A DNA stretch of 64,000 nucleotides from Ophioderma brevispina (GCA_023653785.1 JAMKCH010022214.1:25179-89178), one strand, 5' to 3'. Shown: positions 34,060 through 44,910, counted from the first letter of the stretch. Notes: a model not told the origin generated them from the letters alone. A program made the numbers and translations.

Positions 34060-34620
34060 TCTAGAGAAAATTAATGTTATTTTGCCTTGTTATAACTTTA
34101 GGAAGGGGAGGAGGAGGGTCGGCATATAAGAACATCAATGTTATTTTGCCTACCTTCTAAGTTTATGAAAGGGAGGAAGGGTTTGCTAATAATTTTGTTT
34201 CAAACTTTAGGAAGGGGAAGAGGATCAGCTAATGAGAACATTAAAGGTGCAATAAGATATTTCAAGATATCCATTTATTGCATCAAAAATAGTGATTTCA
34301 TATAGATTACACACTCAATAGATTCTTACCTTGTATTTGGCTACACAAATTTCTTAAAAATTAAAACAAGGCGATTTAAAACATTGACTGAATTTCATCA
34401 TATTTGCTCCAATACCAAATTAGAAATTTCACAATTTTTGTAGCAAAGAAATAAATCTCAGCTTAATCCTTCAGATGGAAAGCTTTACATCAGTGCAAAA
34501 ATCATGGCTTTCATTTTTTTGGGACACTGATAGTTGAAATATCTTGTTTGCACATTTTAATTTTGCCTCGCTTATAATTTTAGAAAGGGAGGGGGTTGGC
34601 ATTCTAAAAAACACTCACGG
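34060..34620 (+). repeat. Tandem repeat of about 55-60 bp interrupted by a MITE
   Basis: The unit reads AATGTTATTTTGCCT...TATAACTTTAGGAAGGGGA...GAGAACAT. Copies begin near 34072, 34137 and 34190, and a fourth (ATTTTGCCTCGCTTATAATT) follows the MITE at 34560. The MITE sits at a TTAA within the unit, where other units read TCAA. Confidence 0.75.
34241..34562 (+). mobile_element. TTAA-type MITE, family B, full length
   Basis: TTAAAGGTGCAATAAGATAT at left, ATATCTTGTTTGCACATTTTAA at right in inverted match. Internal words shared with 19177-19751 include ACCTTGTATTTGGCTACA and CAAATTAGAAATTTCA. Confidence 0.85.
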
Positions 34621-35303
34621 TTGTGTTTGTACATCTTTTGCTTTGTTCCTTTACCAGTAACATAGCCAGTGGGGTCGGGGTGGGGGTAGGATGACAGAAC
34701 TGTCCCTCCCAGAACCATTTTCCATGAAAAATCAGGAAATTTGAAAATTAGCCCTTTCTTAGACCTAAATATTTCCTGCTGATCTTGGCTGAAATGGCAC
34801 CAGTCACCCAACAGTGCAGAAAATAATGTTTTATCTTGCTATAAACATTTGTACATAAAATTGTAGGAAATGAAATCAAATAATAAACCATTCTGGTAAC
34901 ATCATTTGACCTCATTCTAGGTCAGGTTGAGACCAGCAATGAGAATCAAAAGCTGCATCAAGTGGAGCCAACAGTAATAAGAGTGCAAGCAAGGAACAAA
35001 TGTTAGGCCTCAATCTGTGTGGGAGTGCAAGCAAAGAGTGCTGCAATAGATATGGGTATGCTATCATATGATGAGAGGTTGTGTTTCACTACATACACCT
35101 ACCCCATTTCATTTGAAGGTCCACTCTGAAGATATTCAAGAATATCCTCGTTACTCCCGTTATCAAACTTTAGATTTTGACAAAAACATATACCCTCAGC
35201 TTTAACTACTTGACCATGAAAGCTAGCAATTTTTCATAAATACATTGTTGTGCAGAAGTTATTTTTTCACAAGGTCAAAAGTCACTTCCAGGGTCATGAA
35301 CTG
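34621..35303. other. No gene recognised
   Basis: AT-rich spacer; G-rich patch near 34670 without paired ends. Confidence 0.45.
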
Positions 35304-35674
35304 TTAAAGGCACTATCAGTGATTTGCTATATCAGAATATTGAAAAAATCATCAAAAATCCAGAATCTTGCATGTCTGTAACAAGTACAGGTATCCTAAC
35401 ACACCCTGCAAGTGATATGACTGAAAGCATCCTAATAAGGACAAAATTGGATATTTTAGTCATTACTCTCCGCCATACGGACACTTACTACAACACCCAA
35501 TTGAATGGCGATTCATATTTCCGAACACTGCTGTTTTCTTCCAATTCTGACCATTTTTCAGTAGCAAAATGTAACTTACAAGAATTCTACAGATGTACTC
35601 TTCATTTTTAAGCTATTCCTGCAAATTTCAAATACTTATGCCTCTTTTGGGAGAAACACCGATAGTGCCTTTAA
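35304..35674 (+). mobile_element. TTAA-type MITE, family A, complete (371 bp)
   Basis: TTAAAGGCACTATCAGTGAT at left pairs with AACACCGATAGTGCCTTTAA at right, TTAA at both edges. Best reference copy for fragments at 8055, 26530, 32149 and 32708. Both flanks carry a GTCAC-TC-AGGGTCAT-A word. Confidence 0.9.
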
Positions 35675-36379
35675 GGCAGGGTCACATCTAGGGTCATAAG
35701 CACCACAATGGGATCAATAAAAATTAATTAATACAGCATGGGGCCAGGGCCCCGGCTAGGAAATTTGGACCACAAAATGTACTCTCATGCCATTTCTCAT
35801 TGAATTTACATACAAAATTGGAAGTTTTAATGCTTCCAAAATGCTCTATGAAAAACTACATTAGCCAATAGGGGACAGGTGATTACATGGGTCATTCCCA
35901 ACAAACACTGGGGATACATGGAATTTATTCAAGAATTATAAAATGTTCAACAAGCCACATTTTGGCCAGGCATATAGGCATATGTCCCCAAAATGACTGA
36001 CAACAAAATTAGCTGCGCATGTAGAAAGTATAGACTCTATGATTCCATTATGTCTTCCTTTCTAATTGATTTGGAAGATCATTTTCCTTGAAGCTCAAAT
36101 CTTAAATTTCCTTTTGATTTGATTAACCGTCTTGATGCTACAAAACAACTGCAGCTCCGAGTTCAGTGCATCTAATGGGCCATAGACTATTGTGAAGCTG
36201 GAATGATGCATACTCGTTTTATTAATACCGAAAAGACTTCAAGCTAAATTAATACCCAAATTTTGTCAAGGGAAATATCTTACCAGTAGCTAATGGCTGC
36301 AACCTAACTGATAAGTGCATGGCATGGTCAGATTGGAAAGTACACCTTTAAACCCTGCGGCTGTTGGTTGTGAATGCCA
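35675..36379. other. No gene recognised
   Basis: No repeat ends or coding signal. Confidence 0.45.
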
Positions 36380-37030
36380 GGGGGTAGGACAGCCAACCAA
36401 AGCAACAGTGAATTCAAATCTTCATCAAAATCCGGCGTAACATGAGTGCTAGTCTTTTTCAAAGAATGGTAGGAGGGCACTCTTATGCATATCGGACAAA
36501 GACTTGACTAAAGGCTGTACCTGATCACAAATATTAAAATCTTTTTATTGACCGTTATTGGAAATTACACTGTTTTGCAGTGGGGTTAATCCACTAACCC
36601 CAACGGATTTTGATGTTAATAATTCCAACATGAGTGGGGTCCAGGGGCCTGCCTTACTGGGTTTTGCCATCTTAGAAGGTAAAAAAGTAGCGTTTCAGAG
36701 CACAAATTTACAATAAATTCATTTGAAACTACAATAAATCTTTCCTTTCCCTTTTCCTTCAGTTTCATAGGCTCCCTTTTCCTTTATATTCTTCCTTCTT
36801 TCTTTTTTCTCTCCTTTCTTATTTGTCTGCTCTTCCCCTTTCTCTTCTCCCCTCTTCTTCTCCTTTCTTCTATCTTTCCCTCTTCTTTCTCTTCTTCCTC
36901 CCTTTTTTCCTTCCCATTTTTTTGCTCCTTCCCATTTTTTTTGTGTAGGGCGGGGGGGGGGGGGGGTGCACCCATTGCCCCTGCCCCTCCCCCACTGGTT
37001 ACACCACTGGCAATGAATGTGAGAATTCCA
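36380..37030 (+). mobile_element. Family H MITE, diverged, with a pyrimidine-rich insert
   Basis: GGGGGTAGGACA opens a stretch matching 28099-28518 (GAGTGCTAGTCTT, GTAGGAGGGC, TTATTGGAAATT-CACTGTTTTGCA). The match breaks near 36630 at a block of CT-rich DNA (36730-36950), a G run and ACACCACTGGC. It resumes near 37025 with CCATAAATTACCGTTTGGAA. The right terminus is lost. Confidence 0.7.
36730..36967. repeat. Polypyrimidine tract followed by a G run
   Basis: Dense CTTCTTTCCC words, then G15 or so at about 36952-36966. Compositionally the mirror of the polypurine tract at 3031-3411. Confidence 0.85.
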
Positions 37031-37593
37031 TAAATTACCGTTTGGAATCCCAAATCGAGCAGAAGGTTAATAGCACGCACTTCCTCCCCAAACTGTGAAA
37101 ATAATTACTCCAGTTAAATACTGGGGGGACCCTTCACGCCTGTATAAATGTACAGCATGGGCTGAGATATTTCTCTGATTGAAAAACCACATGTGCTACG
37201 TTGGTATTACAAAAATCCTCCATCTGTATGACAAATTAGATTCACAGCATTTATTTGGCCACAAATCTTCTCACACCATCTTGATAGATAGTTGGTAGTG
37301 TAATGCTAATTTAGTTAGAGCATGAATTTTTCACACTGAGAATCTCCTTGCAAGATAATTCCAAGAACTGCATGCCTTGCATGGAATAAAACATGTCTGA
37401 CAATATACAGCATGTAGGTAAAGGCTATTGAAAGTCAATCCCTCCATTCTTGTTACATATTTTTGGAGGAGAGAGAGTTGGTGACTACTTGATTATTCAT
37501 TATTCAACACACTTTTATTATTGCTCATTGCATTTGTGTCAGAGATGCACCTACATTACATGTAGGAGAGTGCATAACAAGTTCATACCATCC
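37031..37593. other. No gene recognised
   Basis: Nothing beyond AT-rich spacer up to the foldback element. Confidence 0.45.
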
Positions 37594-37813
37594 AAGAGAA
37601 GATATCAGTAGCTTCCCACAATGCATTGCTTCCAATTGCAATTTTTGTACAGGTAGTCGTGTGAATTGTTAGAGATGAAACATTTTTAAAATGCAAGTTT
37701 GTGATCAATACTGTTAATTTAGCCATGTTTCACTTCTATCTCTTCACATCAGAACCTGTACAAAACCTCCATTGGAAGCAATGCATTGTGGGAAGCTACT
37801 GATATCTTCTCTT
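37594..37813. mobile_element. Mutator-like MITE with long inverted repeats (220 bp)
   Basis: Arms of about 55-60 bases: AAGAGAAGATATCAGTAGCT... and ...AGCTACTGATATCTTCTCTT. An exact 9-bp repeat ATACCATCC flanks it (37585-37593 and 37814-37822). Long arms and a 9-bp duplication fit Mutator-type elements. No coding capacity. Confidence 0.9.
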
Positions 37814-37868
37814 ATACCATCCTATCATGACAACTTTTCCACATCCCTGTAGTCAGGAAATAAATTTT

Positions 37869-39236
37869 TAAGTCCCGATGCACCCTAGTTCTCTGACACA
37901 TATACGAAAAGAGAAGGAATTGATTTCTATTTTCCCATACTACATGTTTTATTAGCCAGCTGTTCATAGCCTAAGTTCATAGTTGTATCTTTGTGTTGCA
38001 GTATCATGAAACTCTCCCTCTATAGATTAGCTCAATCTTTTCAAAAACCGTGACAAATTTCTAACAACTGTAATGCATCTCGTCTAAAGTTGAGAGTACT
38101 GACACTTGTCACATAGTTGGAGGTACACTCTTTATTTGAAATTTCAAAGCATTCCCAAGTATAGTAGATGGTGGGCGAGTCATCTTCAAGCTACAGCACC
38201 TGAACATGCTCAGAATGTACTTTAAGTTTTCCATAACTTAATCAACAAATGTGTACATGAATATCATAGACTCTTACTCATTGATATTCCGTTGATATTA
38301 ATGGTGCATTTCATGATTCCAGCACCTTCTGTTTTATTCATTGTTCACTAGATATCCTTGAGAAAAGCTTATTCACAACTTTTTAGCTGATCCCGACTTT
38401 GCGGTCTTGTGTTATAAGCAAAATACCCCGGGGGGGCCACTTGTATTCCAAGGTGGATATCATGCTCGTGTACAAAAACGCGTAATTAGGGTCGTTTTTT
38501 GAGATCAGGCGATGTACGCGCGTACATTGTTTAGGGTATCAAAAAAAAAAAAAAAAAAAATAAGTCCCGATGCACCCTAGTTCTCTGACACATATACGAA
38601 AAGAGAAGGAATTGATTTCTATTTTCCCATACTACATGTTTTATTAGCCAGCTGTTCATAGCCTAAGTTCATAGTTGTATCTTTGTGTTGCAGTATCATG
38701 AAACTCTCCCTCTATAGATTAGCTCAATCTTTTCAAAAACCGTGACAAATTTCTAACAACTGTAATGCATCTCGTCTAAAGTTGAGAGTACTGACACTTG
38801 TCACATAGTTGGAGGTACACTCTTTATTTGAAATTTCAAAGCATTCCCAAGTATAGTAGATGGTGGGCGAGTCATCTTCAAGCTACAGCACCTGAACATG
38901 CTCAGAATGTACTTTAAGTTTTCCATAACTTAATCAACAAATGTGTACATGAATATCATAGACTCTTACTCATTGATATTCCGTTGATATTAATGGTGCA
39001 TTTCATGATTCCAGCACCTTCTGTTTTATTCATTGTTCACTAGATATCCTTGAGAAAAGCTTATTCACAACTTTTTAGCTGATCCCGACTTTGCGGTCTT
39101 GTGTTATAAGCAAAATACTCCGGGGGGGCCACTTGTATTCCAAGGTGGATATCATGCTCGTGTACAAAAACGCGTAATTAGGGTCGTTTTTTGAGATCAG
39201 GCGATGTACGCGCGTACATTGTTTAGGGTATCAAAA
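37869..39236 (+). repeat. 692-bp tandem duplication with an A20 join
   Basis: Copy 1 is 37869-38560 and ends in A20 (38541-38560); copy 2 is 38561-39236. One base difference was seen (CCCCGGG versus CTCCGGG near 38428/39120). The unit spans unique sequence, part of MITE E, part of MITE F and the start of the hAT-like element, so it postdates all three insertions. Confidence 0.95.
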
Positions 39237-40464
39237 TCATCAAAAATTCAAAATTAGGGTATGCTTTTCACGTCGAAAAATCCGTGTTTTAGGGTGTGAT
39301 ATTTTGAATACTTGTAAAAAACACATTAAAATCCTGGAAAATATTGGGTTTTGTTTCCCGCGTTTTCTCCTATTTCCCATGATAGATTCCCGAAACGTTA
39401 ACCGTTGTACTAGCCTTATGTTAGCTTATTTTCTCTATGTCGTCATTGTCTCATACACATTAGGGGCCCTTCTTTAGGAGTTTTCATTTTTGTTTTTGCA
39501 GTGACTAAGCTACACTATGAACCGATCGTGTACAAGTATATGTGCGTATAGAAACGGAATTAGGGTCTGTCTCTAATGTCTATCAATCAAAATAAGGCCA
39601 TGAATATTTAGTCCGGGTTTTAGTTCAATGAAATGGCTGAATTTGCAGAAAACCCTGTCAATTACGACAATCCGACAAGACTCATTCACAAAGAGCAATC
39701 GACAAACTTAAGAAGAAGACTTGAAATTTTAAAGTAATGGATTTAAATTTAAAACTTATTAGGCCTTAAATAATACGCAAATTTATGCTTTTTACACCAT
39801 AAGAGTGAAATAAAATAACCAAACTAAAACTACTTCAATGAAATCATGTCTAAATTTTCCTTTTTCTGGTAAGTTCCAATAATAGACAATAGTCCTGTTC
39901 AGTGTATGGTTAAAGAGGACATTGATAAATGTACTCGTTTAGGGTAGCAAATAATGTCAAAATACTTGTTTAGGGTGTATTTTAATTGTTATGCAAATTA
40001 CTGTTTAGAGGGGAGTAAAATTAAACCAAACACTTGTTAAAGGTAACAAATTCACCCCAAAGTGATTGTTTAGGGTATCAAATCAACCAAAATACGTGCT
40101 TTAGGTTTTTTTTCCTTTTCCTGCCAAGGACATCGTGCTTAGTGTAAACGTTTTGGGAGGCCATACACGAGCAGGATATCCCGCCTTGAATACAAGTGGC
40201 CCCCCCGGGCAAAATACTCATTTCCCACGATCCCAAATAGGCCACTGGCTATAATTTTTGTCGTTTTTTACGGACATGAAAGGGTACAAAATTGTGAATT
40301 TCTTACACACAAAACGAACGGGGGGGTTAACGATCAAAATTTGCAGGTAAGATTTGGCACACATGGATTACTAATGTTAAAAATACAGGGAGTTAAAAAA
40401 AAAAATCTCAAGTTTGTTGAGGTGTCTTGGGACGATCCTGTGGATCACGAAATGCCTACTTTAA
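38298..40464 (+). mobile_element. Family F MITE, middle layer of the nest
   Basis: TTAATGGTGCATTTCATGAT at left, GATCACGAAATGCCTACTTTAA at right, with TTAA at both edges (38298-38301, 40461-40464). Family F sequence is split again by the hAT-like element. Confidence 0.85.
38427..40209. mobile_element. hAT-like non-autonomous element, innermost layer
   Basis: CCCGGGGGGGCCACTTGTAT at left and ATACAAGTGGCCCCCCCGGG at right are exact inverted repeats, extended by an imperfect GGATATC match. The octamer CAAAATAC is duplicated at 38419-38426 and 40210-40217. TTTAGGGT words are repeated near both ends, as subterminal transposase-binding repeats often are. The length of 1783 includes the 692-bp tandem copy; the true element would be about 1.09 kb. 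No transposase frame. Confidence 0.9.
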
Positions 40465-41042
40465 CACAAAGGTCACAGACCGGTCAAACATGTTGCAATA
40501 GCTTGGGAAACATGCATACGGCGTGCGTGTTCTTGTTTAAACGCCATTTTCGTCGTCTGCTGAATTTAACGTCGCCGGCGACGTTAAATTTTTAAATCGT
40601 TCTGTTTACCCATAAGAAGCTGATTTGGCCTTAATCGTTTTGGGTGAGGGCTTTTGTATATAAAAGCCTTACAACCATGCAAAAATATCGATTTTGAAAA
40701 ATCTTGAGGGCGCACTATTTTTCAAATGTGCCAGTGTCTCTTTAATGACAAAACATTCACAAATATAGTAGATGGCGGGCGAATCACCTTCAAGCTACAG
40801 CACCTGAACATGCTCAGAATGTACTTTCACGTACACATGCGCCATCATACTCACATGCACACTTCGCTACATAAGAATATTGTTGAGCAATATTCAGGAC
40901 AAACAACCCACATTTTCTCTTATGCTATATGAAAACATGCCTTCAATATATAGTAATATAGTTCTAAAGTGTTATTTCAATTTACTATTTTCATATTGTA
41001 AGCATTATGCAGCAATGCATAAGTCATTGCGATAAGAGTAGA

Positions 41043-41106
41043 GAGAGCGTGGTCTAGCGGTTAGGGTGCTTGCCTGTGGTGCAAATTTACCAAACAGGGT
41101 GCATGC
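41043..41106 (+). mobile_element. tRNA-like SINE head, truncated
   Basis: GAGCGTGGTCTAGCGGTTAG followed by GGTGCTTGCCTG is a tRNA-type A box context. It matches the head of the minus-strand SINE at 60480-60935. The B box is lost. Confidence 0.65.
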
Positions 41107-41348
41107 CATGGGAAACATGCATACGGCGTGCATTTTCTAGTGTTAAAGGCCATTTCCGTTGTCTGCTGAATTAATGTCGCTGGTGACATTAATTATAAAA
41201 TCGTTCTGTTTACCCATAAGGACGCTGATTTGGTCTTAATCATTTCAAGTGAGAGCTAATGTATAAAAGCTTTAAAACCATGCAAAAATATAAATTTTGA
41301 AAAATCTTGAGGGCACACAATTTGTCAAATGTGCCAGTGTCTCTTTAA
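41107..41348 (-). mobile_element. Family E MITE fragment, reverse
   Basis: AAACATGCATACGGCGTGCA, GTTCTGTTTACCCATAAGGA and the end GTGCCAGTGTCTCTTTAA match family E. TTAA is at 41345-41348; the left part is missing. Confidence 0.8.
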
Positions 41349-41744
41349 ACATTTAAAAATGGAAAATTACAACAGGGCAAACCACAAACAATATAGGTCA
41401 CACTGCCGGCAAATTTCCCCATAAATGCTGCTTACAATAGGTAAATAACACAAAACAATAAAAACTGCATGATTTTTTGACACACAGCTTTTTGGCTCAA
41501 ATTTAACATTTAACGCACATGTAACAACACTTGTGTCAACATCGTGCCCTGCACATTATACTAATCTGCATTTCATATATAAGGCCACAACAAGTCACAG
41601 CTTTAATCAGCTCAAGATCTGATTTTAATTTTTGGTGTGTTGATATTGCTTACCCATGCTCAAATAAACAATTTGTGAATGGTTTAATTGATCTGTAATT
41701 AATGATTTTTAATTATCATTGTACTCCCGACTTGGGTTTTTCTT
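41349..41744. other. No gene recognised
   Basis: AT-rich interior of the inverted repeat pair. Confidence 0.45.
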
Positions 41745-41884
41745 ATCGCAATAACACTTTAGAATTACATGTTTTCATATAACACAAGAGAAAATGTGGG
41801 TTGTTTGTCCTGAATATTGCTTCAACAACACTCTTATGTAGCGAAGGAGTAGGAAACATTAACAAAATGTAATCAGTGCAGAAA

Positions 41885-42290
41885 AGAGGAACTTTATGAA
41901 GATGAAAGTAACACTATCATGAGAAGACTTGGAAACTGTAACACAGTTCAAATACCCGGGAGTAACTATCACAGATGATGCAAAATTAAGAAATAAAAAG
42001 AAGGATAGCGGATGCTACATCCGCAGTTGCTAATTCAAAGCCTGTCAGGAGAGAAACATTCACTGTAGGCAGGCTAGAATACATCTGCTTACAACTGGTA
42101 ACATTACTTTTCCATATGGATGTAAAACCTGGACAATAAATGCCATAATGGAAAAGCAAATCAATGCATTTGAAATGAATTGTATGCGTAGGCTGTTAGA
42201 AGTTCATTATTCATCCTATGCCTCTAATGAACAAGTAAGCGAAATGATAGGAGATACATCAGAGAACAAGAACACCACATAACAATTGGG
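41885..42290 (+). pseudogene. LINE reverse transcriptase C-terminal fragment
   Basis: Pieces in shifting frames read LETVTQFKYPGVTITDD, then YGCKTWTINAIMEKQINAFE and CMRRLLEVHYSSYASNEQV. These correspond to the conserved region downstream of the polymerase core in non-LTR retrotransposons (LExV-FKYLG, YGxETW, FxxRxLRR patterns). Stops and frameshifts make it inactive. It may be of the same broad class as the LINE at 13150-15140, but the parts do not overlap. Confidence 0.8.
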
Positions 42291-42480
42291 ATGAATTCTG
42301 TATTCTGCCATCACCTCCTTCAACATGCAGTTATTCCATTGAGGCTGCCGAATTCAGGGTGGTGGGACAATACAAAATTATTTCCCAACGATTGAGAATA
42401 AAAGAATGCTGCCCTGATTTGAACATATCATCAGGTGGAAAGAGAGCTGATCTAATATGCTCTGCATGGTAGAACTAATA

Positions 42481-44390
42481 TAGAAAGAGGATGACCAACA
42501 ACTACATGTGATGCATATCATACTGGCCTAGGCTCAATTTGGAGCACAGGCCAGTAAATTGGGCTCAACTATTGAGTACATCTTAGGACAGAAATCCTGT
42601 GTATCCTGTGTATCAGGAACCATTGGAATAGCTCCAGTCCATAGCTAGGGGACATAAATATACAAATAAAAATTCTAACTTCCTTGAAGCATTTCTTAAA
42701 ACCCATACAAACTAAAGAAATGCCCAAGGTTTTGAGCAGAATGAGATATATTGCAAGCCACTCCTACTCTAATACACTGTGAACCCTTAAGACTTTTTTC
42801 CAAGTGAAAGGGAAATAAAAGTTATTTTCCAGAGTTTAACAAATTAAAACAGGGATTTCAGAATTACAGGTCTACAGGGAACAACATTGCCAATTCAAAC
42901 AAATTCACTTCCATTATCTTGTGACTGATCTAAATATGCATGCATGAAATGCACAATGTATGCCAAGTTCTATGGTTATTACAATAAAAAATATTCAATA
43001 TTTGTGCAGTATTTAATTTGAACTTCAAGTTATCATAATTTCATAATTTTGGTTCTAGAGTGTTGATTTGACTGTAGCAGTGTAATGGAACTGTTCTCAA
43101 CTGCAAAGCAAAAAAAAAAAAAAAAAAAATAGAAAGAGGATGACCAACAACTACATGTGATGCATATCATACTGGCCTAGGCTCAATTTGGAGCACAGGC
43201 CAGTAAATTGGGCTCAACTATTGAGTACATCTTAGGACAGAAATCCTGTGTATCAGGAACCATTGGAATAGCTCCAGTCCATAGCTAGGGGACATAAATA
43301 TACAAATAAAAATTCTAACTTCCTTGAAGCATTTCTTAAAACCCATACAAACTAAAGAAATGCCCAAGGTTTTGAGCAGAATGAGATATATTGCAAGCCA
43401 CTCCTACTCTAATACACTGTGAACCCTTAAGACTTTTTTCCAAGTGAAAGGGAAATAAAAGTTATTTTCCAGAGTTTAACAAATTAAAACAGGGATTTCA
43501 GAATTACAGGTCTACAGGGAACAACATTGCCAATTCAAACAAATTCACTTCCATTATCTTGTGACTGATCTAAATATGCATGCATGAAATGCACAATGTA
43601 TGCCAAGTTCTATGGTTATTACAATAAAAAATATTCAATATTTGTGCAGTATTTAATTTGAACTTCAAGTTATCATAATTTCATAATTTTGGTTCTAGAG
43701 TGTTGATTTGACTGTAGCAGTGTAATGGAACTGTTCTCAACTGCAAAGCAAAAAAAAAAAAAAAAAAAATAGAAAGAGGATGACCAACAACTACATGTGA
43801 TGCATATCATACTGGCCTAGGCTCAATTTGGAGCACAGGCCAGTAAATTGGGCTCAACTATTGAGTACATCTTAGGACAGAAATCCTGTGTATCAGGAAC
43901 CATTGGAATAGCTCCAGTCCATAGCTAGGGGACATAAATATACAAATAAAAATTCTAACTTCCTTGAAGCATTTCTTAAAACCCATACAAACTAAAGAAA
44001 TGCCCAAGGTTTTGAGCAGAATGAGATATATTGCAAGCCACTCCTACTCTAATACACTGTGAACCCTTAAGACTTTTTTCCAAGTGAAAGGGAAATAAAA
44101 GTTATTTTCCAGAGTTTAACAAATTAAAACAGGGATTTCAGAATTACAGGTCTACAGGGAACAACATTGCCAATTCAAACAAATTCACTTCCATTATCTT
44201 GTGACTGATCTAAATATGCATGCATGAAATGCACAATGTATGCCAAGTTCTATGGTTATTACGATAAAAAATATTCAATATTTGTGCAGTATTTAATTTG
44301 AACTTCAAGTTATCATAATTTCATAATTTTGGTTCTAGAGTGTTGATTTGACTGTAGCAGTGTAATGGAACTGTTCTCAACTGCAAAGCA
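42481..44390 (+). repeat. Three near-identical tandem copies (about 640 bp) joined by A19
   Basis: Copies: 42481-43129, 43130-43769 and 43770-44390. The first two end in A19 (43111-43129, 43751-43769); the third continues into ATTAATATGC. Copy 1 has 9 extra bases (a second TCCTGTGTA). Copy 3 differs by one base near 44262. No coding. Confidence 0.95.
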
Positions 44391-44818
44391 TTAATATGCA
44401 CACAAAGATATGGCCTGGCTCTCTATTGAAATTATGGTGCCGGGTTTGATGTTAAGGGTCTTGGGTTAGTGTTAGAATAAGTATTAAGGTCAAGATTTAT
44501 AGGGTTAAAATTAGAGATAAAGTATTAATACAAGTTAGCCAAAAGCAATTAACAGGAACAACTTTTGGGGACACATGGAGATTTCCTAAGGAAACAAATT
44601 TCTCTAAATTCATGTCCACACGGGTTGATCCCTCAGAGGATCGCCACAGGCCAATTCAAACCCTTGACTGAAAACTTAGCGATTTGACTTGTAGATTTAG
44701 GGACATTTTCCTGCATGCGATCCTTTAAGTTTTCCTCAATGATTTTCCACTAATAATCTTGGTGGTTTTGTGAATCCTCCGACGACCCCATAAGCGAACT
44801 TGAGGTGTTGTACCATGT
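44391..44818. other. No gene recognised
   Basis: Unremarkable spacer between two duplicated blocks. Confidence 0.45.
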
Positions 44819-44910
44819 GGAGTGAGTGAGTGAGTGAGTGAGTGAGTGAGTGAGTGAGTGAGTGAGTGAGTGAGTGAGTGAGTGAGTGAGTGAGTGAGTG
44901 AGCGAGCGAG
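44819..44910. repeat. (GAGT)n microsatellite
   Basis: About 20 perfect GAGT units decaying into GAGC and GAAC units to about 44945. The minus strand reads as Ser-Leu-Thr-His repeats, which is compositional. Confidence 0.95.

Larger units (their letters stand above)
38222..40745 (-). mobile_element. Family E MITE, outermost layer of the nest
   Basis: Left part AAGTTTTCCATAACTTAATC...ATCATAGACTCTTACTCATT and right part CACAAAGGTCACAGACCGGT...TGCCAGTGTCTCTTTAA are the two halves of family E, separated by the insert 38298-40464. The left terminus is missing. The right TTAA is at 40742-40745. Confidence 0.85.
38149..40827 (+). repeat. 75-bp direct repeats flanking the transposon nest
   Basis: 38149-38223 and 40752-40827 share ATAGTAGATGG-GGGCGA-TCA and CTTCAAGCTACAGCACCTGA...GAATGTACTTT with about five mismatches. 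The right copy begins a few bases after the TTAA that ends the family E element. Confidence 0.85.
40862..41848. repeat. Inverted repeat pair of about 110 bp
   Basis: 40862-40980 (CTTCGCTACATAAGAATATT, GGACAAACAACCCACATTTT) is matched in reverse complement by 41745-41848. About 760 bp lie between, holding a SINE head and a family E fragment. Mismatches and a short indel show age. Confidence 0.8.

Noticed and set aside
38529..40080. Interstitial telomere repeat from TTTAGGGT words
   Set aside because: The words are isolated, spaced by 30 to several hundred bases and confined to the hAT-like element; there is no tandem TTAGGG array.
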